A DNA stretch of 64,000 bases from Phyto melanocephala. Lineage: Eukaryota > Arthropoda > Insecta > Diptera > Rhinophoridae. The stretch covers positions 131,792,895 through 131,856,894 of the forward strand of contig OW799234.1 in NCBI GenBank assembly GCA_941918925.1, in the 5' to 3' direction. Below are positions 56,541 to 64,000 of the stretch, in pieces. The number at the start of each line of letters is the position of its first letter. The stretch's first letter is position 1. Position numbers and translations under genes: made by a program. Under the pieces are notes generated by a model. That model saw only the letters and a list, made by a program, of their open reading frames with translations. It was not told where the DNA came from and did no database searches.

Positions 56541-56880
56541 AGAAGTGAGAGTGCTATTGGCCGTGTCGAATCTGATAAGAATAAGAATATTCGCTATTTT
56601 GTTTTGGACACCAACTTGAATTCTTGAATTTTACTCTATTACATTGTTTTATGTATTCTACTGGTCAAGCCCTCTTGTTTCAAACCAATATTGAGGGGCT
56701 TAAAGGCGGAACATTTTTAATCAATAGATTTAAGCCATATATAAATATATTTTACGCCATTTTGTAATGGCGGTCAACATGAATTTAAAATTTTTTATAA
56801 TGCATTTTATTTATTTAGTCATGCCCTTTTATTTGACACTCATTCGACCCTCACGGTTATCTAAAAACTGAAAAAAAATC
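56541..56880 (-). repeat. mini-me-like repeat, long subfamily, truncated
   Basis: Begins 'gaagtgagagtgctattgg', 'ccgtgtcgaatctgataa' and has the long-subfamily blocks 'attctactggtcaagccctc', 'accaatattgaggg' and 'cgccattttgtaatggcgg'. It stops at about 56880-56905, where a mariner fragment begins. The remaining half is not found on the other side. Confidence 0.7.
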
Positions 56881-56904
56881 GAAAGACATCGAGGCAATTG
56901 TAAT

Positions 56905-57155
56905 GGGTGTTTAAAAATTTGAGGTGGTAGCACTTCGTAATTCTTTTGATCAACATAATCGTTAAAATTCGTCCACAATCGGGAGAATTGTGAAAAATAT
57001 TTAAATTTCAGCAAAACTGGTCTGTATAAAATGGGAAAAGATCTGTGAATGCCTTCTTAGTTCGTTAAATGGGAAACATTGCTGTTATTCGCGATAGTGT
57101 AGCAAAAGAGCAGTCAACCTCGACTCATCTTCGTGCCCAACAATCGAACATCAAC
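56905..57155 (+). mobile_element. rosa-type mariner, 5' part, forward
   Basis: Begins with a mariner-like tip, 'gggtgtttaaaaatttgagg', after TA. Plus-strand remnants are KFQQNWSV-like and GNIAVIRDSVAKEQSTSTHL, RAQQSNI, the DNA-binding region of the rosa transposase. At about 57155 the sequence switches to the C-terminal part of a transposase on the opposite strand. Confidence 0.65.
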
Positions 57156-57600
57156 ATTGTCATTGAAAATTTGGACCATCGGATGGAGATATGCCACCCT
57201 ACTAGATGGCAGGCTCCCAGTCGTTTACCAATATTCTCAATCATGTTTTTTCAATAAACTGTTGTCAATGGTTGATATTTTTTCAACAATGTCGTTTTTA
57301 AGGTCTTGACCTGTTGTGTGATTATAACTGCCACGATCGTAGTGGCCAATTCACTTGTCCTCTACTGATTCTGTCGTTAAATAATTTCATAGCCTTGTAG
57401 CGAAAAAAAAGCAGCAATAAGGAATAAATAGCACGATCTCTTTAGCAAGAAACATATACATGAACCAATTAATAGGTAAGTCTGCCACCAGTAGTCATTC
57501 ATGATTAGGCCGCATAATATAATCACACCGGGGGTTATTTGGCGTTACAAATCCAACACCGTAGTAAGATCACCGTCATACCGTTGTAATCTATACAATA
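57156..57600 (-). mobile_element. rosa-type mariner, 3' part, inverted
   Basis: Minus-strand blocks in order: GVIILCGLI (the WCG region), RYKAMKLFNDRI, GQVNWPLRSWQL (worn VNWPPRSCDL), LKTTLLKKYQPL, MIENIGKRLGACHLVGWHIS. This is the second half of a rosa transposase running towards the forward 5' part at 56905-57155. The two halves therefore face each other. An inversion within one element, or a second insertion, would explain this. The first and second catalytic Asp blocks are not visible. Confidence 0.65.
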
Positions 57601-58140
57601 TTTCTTGTAAGTATAAAAAATTCGCCTCCTTTACTTAATTTGAAAGTTTTGTTTTGCAATACAAATTTTAGTTTTAAATAAATTAAGGAAAATACACTTC
57701 AATCTTCGCATTAAAACGACAATAGAAATAACTTATATTTGTGTAAATAAATTAAAAAGTGTTTAAAGCATTAAAAAGTTCATATTTTCGAATATATATA
57801 TACTTATATAATAAATTGTAAATAAAAAAGCCTTTGATGATTAATCTGTTGGTAAATTTGTAAAGTTTTTTTTTTTTTTTTTAATTTATTTATCTACTCA
57901 AACAAAAACATGAAATGAGTTTATAACATTTTTGTTTGGCTTACAAAAAGCATTAATAATAGTTTATTAACGAAAAGGTATAGTGTAATGCAAAAGAAGA
58001 TGAGCAGACATTATAATAGTTAAAAATAAATAAAAATAAAACATAAACTAAAAAGCATGATATTGATGATTATGTGCACACAATAGCATGTGTTAAACAT
58101 ATTAAGAAGAAGAAAAAGAGCTGCTAAAGTTTGTTATAAA
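57601..58140. other. no gene seen
   Basis: AT-rich with poly-T at 57870-57885. No feature supported. Confidence 0.45.
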
Positions 58141-58410
58141 AATGCCCTATTCCGTATGCAGCTTGGGCGAAATAGGCTCAATTAAGCCTTTTGAAAAAAA
58201 AAAATACAAAATTTGCCTCAAGAAGATATTTTTGGAAAAATATCTGTAGGAATGTGTGTGTATGTACATTACGGGGGTTGTACAACCAAAATAAGGCCCT
58301 ATCACCACGCTGTAGCAGATATTGTGCTGAAACCGAAAAACGTTTCCTCAGGTCATTTCGGAACAAAAACGCTCCGCGTCGAAGCCGATTTCTGAAAGCC
58401 GTTTGAGATT
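58141..58410. other. GC-richer island, unassigned
   Basis: Noticeably less AT-rich than its surroundings. It starts with an imperfect hairpin ('cctattccg' / 'cgaaatagg', 58146-58172). It holds overlapping 60-71 codon frames in both plus-strand phases and one on the minus strand. The plus-strand 58213-58395 frame needs a TTG start and resembles nothing I know. It could be a worn repeat or transposon piece. I see no basis to call a gene. Confidence 0.35.
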
Positions 58411-58988
58411 TTTTTTTTTTCCAAATTTTTTATTTAATAATTATTTAACTATTTCTTAATGTAATTATAAACTATCTTTATAAAGAAAATATTTTTATTT
58501 TTTTAGAACTTACTGATACTGAACGATATCGAAAATCTAAAGATGCAGTTGTTATTGTTTTTTTATGCACTACATGATATGGATAGGGCCATTTTGATAT
58601 TTTCAAAAATTGTAAAAAGTTGTTCCCTAATGTACATATTAAATTTTAGCTAAATATTAGCATTTACATATTAACGTTCATATATGCATATTACCAATGC
58701 ACTTGGCGGAATAATTTAAAAAAATAGTTCAAGAACCGTAAAAGCTAAAAGTGCTTGCCTAAAGCGCATAAAATTCTACACCACTTGGCACAAAACAAAT
58801 GTCAAATAGGTAACGGTGCTTTTGTAGTGACGCATAGAAATTAAACATTGCGGGAGAAAACTGCAAAAATATGCAGAAAATAGCTAAAAAGTTTAGTTCA
58901 AGTAAATTTGAAAAAGTATAAATCTAACCATGCAACCATCAAGTTCAAGTATTTACTGGAATGTTTTACTTGAATGTATAATAAAAAT
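58411..58988. other. no gene seen
   Basis: AT-rich spacer up to the next mariner. Confidence 0.45.
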
Positions 58989-58990
58989 TA

Positions 58991-59490
58991 AAGGGTCCGA
59001 CATCTAGCGTTTTTTTTCAACTAGTGCTTATTTCGTGAATGGCAACACTTAGCTCATGTCTGATTTGACAGATAATTAGTTTTATCCTTCCGCTGAACGA
59101 ATATGGTTGTGTATACGCTTGAACAACGCTGGGAAATATTGCGACACTACTTTGGCCGATTTTGCCAAAAAAAAAAATCATCTTTTCAGATGAAGATCAT
59201 TTTGATCTTGGCGGGTATGTAAACATGCAAAATTGTCGCATTTGGGGCACAGAAAACCCGCACGCATACATTGAAAAGCCGATACACCCAAAACGAGTCA
59301 TTGTTTGTTGCGGATTTTGGTCCAGGGGCATTATTGGGCCATTTTTCTTCGAAAATGAGCAAGGAGTGGCCGTTACAGTCAATGGCGATCGTTATCGGGC
59401 CATGTTGAACGAATTTTTTTTCACAAAAATTCAACAGGACGGCGCTACGTGCCACACAGCCGAAACTACACTTTTTTTATAGCATTTTCA
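58991..59490 (+). mobile_element. rosa-type mariner deletion derivative, right end lost
   Basis: Starts 'aagggtccgacatctagcg' after TA (58989-58990), like the copy at 55514. Remnants: VYTLEQRWEILRHYFGRFC, then directly KKIIFSDEDHFDLGGYVNMQ (first Asp), NCRIWGTENPHAYIEKPIHP, KRVIVCCGFWSRGIIGPFFF, ENEQGVAVTVNGDRYRAM, LNEFFFTKIQQDGATCHTAE (second Asp). The frame then ends at the same 'acactttttttatagcat' junction as 55514. The DNA-binding domain and third Asp are gone, and no right inverted end is visible. The frame 59162-59482 is open but cannot give an active transposase. Confidence 0.85.
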
Positions 59491-59608
59491 AATCGTTTGT
59501 CTTAGTCTAAATGGACATAAAGTTACTAATTGGACTTAAAAAACAGAGATTTTAATTGTCTTTTAAAGGCTGAATCGGTGAGCGTTATTTTAGAAAAATT
59601 TATTTATA

Positions 59609-60440
59609 GGGTGGGTGGGCCATTTAAAACTGGAATCTGCTATAAAAAAAGTACTGATTATTTTTAAGATTTCTGGTATATTAATGGAAAGGTTGAACTC
59701 TGTAATGGAAGAATGAAACATCATATATGAAAGACATGAAATCAATTAGTACAAACAAATTTTATGTGTCAATTTTCAATATAATACTGAGTCAAATAGT
59801 TGATATTTACACACAACACTTGTAGTTCTGATCAAAAGAGTGCTGATGATGAAACCGTAGCGGTTTTCGAAAATGAATTCCATTTTGAACTTATAGGTAT
59901 GAAAATTAAATTAAATATAAATAAAGTTCGAATGTAATATTAGAAAAGAAAGACAATATCATTAACATGACTACCATGACTGGTTGGGCAGTACCCCATC
60001 CAATCAACCCAATTTTCATTTTATGCAAAATTCCTCCCAAAGAAGTGCAAGAAATATTCAGTTCCTGGGAACGATGACGAATTGATGTTGATAGATGTTT
60101 TCGCACATTCTCAACCACAGCAGCAATGTTATCGATTGAACGCACTGGCTGAGAACGTAGATGGATTACTTTGTGTAATAACGATTCATTTTCATAGACC
60201 CGCTTCACAAATTGACACACAAACTAAAGGCTGATTTCCCTCGAAAATTTTCCACGTAAATTTCTTTCAGTTTGCGTTAAAGACTCACTACTTCGGAAGT
60301 GTTTAATATTTCACAATTTTGTTCGAGCGTATTACGTCCCATTTTGCAAATGTCAAACATAAAACTGAAAGTAAGAATGATTGTCATTATACTTTTCAAA
60401 GTAATGGTAGTTTAAATTTAATATCTTAAATCGTCCATCC
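59609..60440 (-). mobile_element. rosa-type mariner, mostly N-terminal part
   Basis: 832 bp with TA on both sides (59607-59608 and 60441-60442). The inverted ends are imperfect: 'gggtgggtgggccatttaaa' and, reverse-complemented, 'ggatggacgatttaagatat'. On the minus strand the DNA-binding region reads QPVRSIDNIAAVVENVRKHL, STSIRHRSQELNIS, preceded by LEQNCEILNTSEVV-like sequence near 60330. The catalytic half is absent. At 59828-59880 it contains the KSADD protein-like repeat also found at 10193. Confidence 0.7.
59828..59905 (+). other. short protein-like repeat, second copy
   Basis: 'gatcaaaagagtgctgatga', 'tgaaaccgtagcggttttc', 'gaaaatgaatt' matches 10193-10245 at roughly nine in ten positions by eye. 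The plus frame reads SDQKSADDETVAVFENEF. No family recognised. It lies within the mariner bounds at 59609-60440. Confidence 0.4.
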
Positions 60441-60442
60441 TA

Positions 60443-62304
60443 TGCAAGTTATAAATATCCTAACGCATTGAGTTTACCAACAAAAAATGCTTCAAGACTT
60501 CGGCTAACGCTTTTATTGTTGTAATTGTTGTATGTGTTTTTTAAGTGTTTAAAACTGTGAAATCTATTATACAATTTTAAAATATATCTTTCAACAACTT
60601 TTATAAAGAGATCGAAGTACAAGGATTGTAATTTTATGGAAAATAGTTTGTAGGGATTACAAACGTACAATTAACAAATTGACTGAAGAACAATTTGTTG
60701 CAGGGAAAGGGGGTCGGTAATAAGACAACAGGAGGGGATACCTAATCATCTACTAATTAAATATAAACAACAAGGGATTTGTTTCAACCAAATTACATTC
60801 TTTTATTAAATACTTATATGTGTGCAAAAATGGAGAGATCCTTTTGATGAGCCCTTTGGTTGAAACGTCTGGCCTGGTTGAAACGTTGAAAAGTTAATAA
60901 TCCAACGAATAAACTTCATAAACTTAACTCGTTACAAATATAAGGAATCTGACGTGTAGAGATGGGAATATTGATCATAATTTATACAAATTCAAATATT
61001 TAAATGATAAACAATAATTCAAAAAAATAGAGAATCTGTATGTATATTGGATTTAAATTCAAGAGTACAAAAGCAACACATGTATTTAAATTTTGCTCCT
61101 AAACCTCTAAGACTTTGTTGGAATCTGCATTTTGTTCTAAGAGTTACCTACATCAAATTTAGTGTGCGTCACTTTTGTAGATCTGCAGATAAAGGAAAAA
61201 CATTAATTAATTCGTATGGGGGTACTCTATTCCCCTTCTATGCCACTAAGATTTCGTTGGAGCTTTCCGTTTGTTTGTTCTAAAAGCTACTCACATAACA
61301 TTTAGTGGGCCTCACTATTGTAATTGAGGTGATATAAATTGATCCACGAAAAACGGGCTGTTGGCCCCACAAACCATTTTTAAGAAATTAAAAAAAAACT
61401 TTGTTTTAACGAACGATAAATATTTCAAGTAAACTCTGTGTTTTCTATGGAATTGTGCTTTAACCCATAGCTTTGTTACTACAAAGACGGACACGTATTT
61501 CATGCCACAAACATTATGATTAACTGATAATTTTAGAGCAGGTTATAGGTAGGGAATTTAATAAAAAAAAAAATACAAAAAACGTTGATATGCTTATCAA
61601 TTTATTCAATATAATAAAACAATATAAAAGATGAAGCAACCGCATGTTTATGTAAAATAAATAAGTTGTTAACTATCAACAACAAGTAAAAGCAAAAACT
61701 TTGTTTACTACTCATAAACAAAAAACAACAATACGATAAGAAAAACATGTTTGAAGATTTATCAAAAATTGTATTTAAAAAAAATACTGCTGAAACATTT
61801 AACAATTACATTAGGTCTTGTGTTTTTCACTTTACACAGAGTATGAATGCGTTTATAAACGAACTACTATACCACACAGTGAAAAATGGACAGACATTGT
61901 AAGGGACAATAAAAGAAAAATAATCGAATAGAACATTTTTAGATACATAATAAGATGGCGCTGCGTATCCAGTGTGTTTTTATTTTTTCATATTTACCAG
62001 CTGAACCAGTTCCAATAATTGCATAGAACGCATGCATATTAGATGAAAATAAACCGATGTTTCATGATTTCATTAAAGATGTTCGTTTAAGATATTTTGC
62101 ATGAATTTGCAAGTATTTTGAAGCACAGATCTAAGTATTATTTTGCATTTAGGGAGGCATTAAGAATGCATTCTTTGGCACTATTGGTTTAGAAGTTCTA
62201 AAAATGTAATTCACTTTGCATGATTTCCAAACTTTTTTTAACTGCGATACACATAAAGCACTCTTTACAAAAACAATTCGTATCAACACACAATACTTTG
62301 TTTA
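60443..62304. other. no gene seen
   Basis: AT-rich sequence. It contains a diverged direct repeat at 61107-61320, listed separately. Frames at 61047-61283 and 61315-61503 overlap that repeat and have no recognisable domain. Confidence 0.45.
61107..61320 (+). repeat. diverged direct repeat, ~139-bp period
   Basis: 'ctaagactttgttggaatct', 'tgttctaagagttac', 'aaatttagtgtgcgtcactt' at 61107 is echoed at 61246 by 'ctaagatttcgttggagctt', 'tgttctaaaagctac', 'aacatttagtgggcctcact'. Two units only. The origin is unclear. Confidence 0.6.
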
Positions 62305-63036
62305 TTATACCCTTCACACAGTGAAAAAGGGTATATATAGGTTTGTCATTTCGTGTGAAATTTCTACAATTTTCATTTCCGACTCCATAAAGTATATATT
62401 TTCTGAAAGCTTATGAATAGGGGAGCCGATTAAGCTCTGTCAGTCTGTCCGTGTGTATGTTGAAATCAACTTCTTGAAGCCCCCCGACATAGGTTGGACC
62501 CGGGTAAGGTATTAAAATATCAGAAATATTTGGGAGTAGATCGGTATTGAAAATCAGACACATCGGTACATAAACAACTGAGATATGAGCAAAAACCCAC
62601 GACCACCTCGATTTTTTTTTTCACAAAAACAACATACATACATACAAACGTATATACTGGTTAGAGAATTTTAATTTTTTTTAATTTTTAATTTTTAATT
62701 TAAAAAAAAAATTTTTTTTTTTAATTTTTTTTTTATTTTTTTTTTATTTTTTATTTAATATATTATTTATATTTTTATTATTATTTTTTATATATATGAT
62801 AATTTATTTTTTAATTTTTTTTTTAATTTTTTAAAAAATTTTTTTTTTGTTTTTTTTAACATACGTGAATTTATAATTTTACAATGGGATGTTTTTATAT
62901 ATGTATGTTTTTATATGTATGTACGTATTTCATATGGGATGAATGGTGACACAAACTACTGTTATTGCATGACTACACGTTGTGAAGGGTATATAAGATT
63001 CGGCACGGCCGAGTATAGCGCTCTTACTTGTTTTTT
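62305..63036 (+). repeat. mini-me-like dispersed repeat, full copy
   Basis: Starts 'ttatacccttcacacagtg', 'aaaaagggtatatatagg' and ends 'gaagggtatataagattc', 'ggcacggccgagtatagc', 'gctcttacttgtttttt'. The GTCY tract ('tctgtcagtctgtccgtg'), 'gttgaaatcaactt', 'gatatgagcaaaaacccacg' and a T/A-only core (62660-62860) are all present. The copy at 23793 is its closest relative here: both begin with the 'cacacagtg' or 'cactgtgtg' hairpin variant. Confidence 0.88.
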
Positions 63037-63154
63037 CTTTTCTTGTTTTGACACATGCGTGTGGTTTGCTTATAAGTTAGTAGCAACTTTAACTGCCTAT
63101 AACTGCCAAAATAATAAATCGATTCAAATAGTATATTTTAAAGGGTTTTCCAAT

Positions 63155-63710
63155 AGGTACTAGACAACTTTGAATCTAATTTGTGAACGAAATATTTCAC
63201 TGATCATCTGTTACTTTTTAATTTTTTCATCGTGGTAAGTACACGAACGAACAACGTATGCAAATTATAAATATCTACTACCGAAATTCGGAGTCGGTGA
63301 CCATCACTTTAAAAGCGTTAGCTGCAATTTTCGGTCGTTATTCTCGCCCTAGTAGACAAGCAGAAACAAGTTTAATGCAAAAATTGGGTTAGTTCGTTCG
63401 TTCGTCAATAAGCAAAATTTGCATTATTGGTCTGGTGAAAATCCACATCTGCTTTATGAATCACTTCATCCACAAAAAATAATTTTTTGGTGCGGCGTCA
63501 TTGGGCCAGTCAATTGGCCAATCATTGGTCTATGTTAACAAACGAACGACGTTGGAAGAACTTAGAGCCAACATTGAACGCGAAATAGCGGGCGTTACGG
63601 CCGAAATGTGTGACCGAGTCATCGAAAATTAGGTCCAACGAATCGTTTGCTGCCGAAGTGCCCGCGGTGACCATATGAACGAAATCGAGTTCCCTTTATA
63701 AATGTTTTTA
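63155..63710 (+). mobile_element. rosa-type mariner, internally deleted
   Basis: Plus-strand remnants across shifted frames: TNEQRMQIINIYYRNSESVT, ITLKALAAIFGRYSRPSRQA (DNA-binding N-terminus), VNKQNLHYWSGENPHLLYES, LHPQKIIFWCGVIGP, and then TLEELRANIEREIAGVTAEM, CDRVIENXVQRIVCCRSARG, DHMNEIEFP (X marks a stop; C-terminus). The first Asp block and the block with the second and third Asp are deleted. A tip-like 'aaagggttttccaataggta' lies at 63139-63158. The right end is uncertain. Confidence 0.75.
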
Positions 63711-64000
63711 TTGTAAATTGAATTTTTATTTTGTTGAACTTTTCTGTTTAAACTAACATTTTTAAATTTTTAATTAGGCTTGAGTTCATATTTAACATTC
63801 TTTATTTTTACAAAGAAATTTTTAGTTGTGTGGCTAGAGCAGGACAAAAATAGTGATATAAATGAAAGATAATAACAAACAAAAGTAAAAGGGTGGCTGT
63901 TTGGTTAAAAATTGCAATCTAACTCATTGTGGTAAAATATATGAAAAAGGAAAAACTAAAAGTAGTTACCGAATTCAATTAACTGAAGTCCCGGAAGTTA
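63711..64000. other. no gene seen
   Basis: AT-rich sequence to the end of the window. Confidence 0.45.

Noticed and set aside
58213..58395. 60-codon frame in the GC-richer island
   Set aside because: It needs a TTG start, overlaps two other frames, and has no recognisable domain.

Overview
This is an AT-rich, repeat-packed piece of an insect nuclear genome, most likely from a higher fly. A calyptrate or blow-fly type is my best inference. The reasons are rosa-type (DD41D) mariner copies throughout, a Minos-like Tc1 element with a short spliceosomal intron, abundant ATAC/ACAT microsatellites, and a repeat built like the Drosophila mini-me/INE-type elements. I see no rRNA, tRNA gene, CRISPR or operon. 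I also see no convincing host exon, so the window is probably intergenic or lies inside a very large intron. A possible tiny first exon at 44245-44272 is noted but weak.

The only gene with a full reading frame is a transposase on the minus strand at 3019-4124. It has two exons joined across a 59-bp GT-AG intron and codes for 348 residues with a DD34E triad. It lies inside a complete transposon (2787-4469) with terminal inverted repeats of about 221 bp and TA target duplications. The element has inserted into an older, decayed Tc1-like transposase, which it splits in its MDDETY motif.

The rest is a graveyard of mobile DNA. (1) At least sixteen rosa-type mariner fragments lie on both strands. 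All are broken by stops, frameshifts, internal deletions or inversion; several keep good terminal repeats and TA duplications (1054, 16180, 31734, 51560, 55514). (2) A dispersed fly repeat, here called mini-me-like, has about ten copies or fragments (1, 4530, 13763, 22265, 23793, 34931, 42982, 46318, 54005, 56541, 62305). It has hairpins at both ends and a long T/A-only core. (3) A Helitron-like element at 8440-9430 carries seven copies of a 120-125 bp unit. (4) LINE fragments lie at 26806, 30342 and 49575, with LINE-like 3' tails at 33088 and 47158. (5) tRNA-derived SINEs lie at 37782, 46779 and 46962; the first carries the 3' tail of the LINE at 26806. (6) Several small inverted-repeat elements (MITEs) lie at 6077, 10921, 20456, 21877, 24680, 32829, 37121, 37526 and 49072.

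Nesting gives a relative history. The decayed Tc1 copy predates the Minos-like insertion. A pogo-like MITE (37526-38318) predates the SINE inside it. A mini-me-like copy (46318-47912) was later split by a SINE dimer and a LINE tail. The elements form parasite-host pairs rather than a cellular pathway: the intact transposase acts on its own long terminal repeats, and the SINE probably borrowed the machinery of the LINE whose tail it carries.
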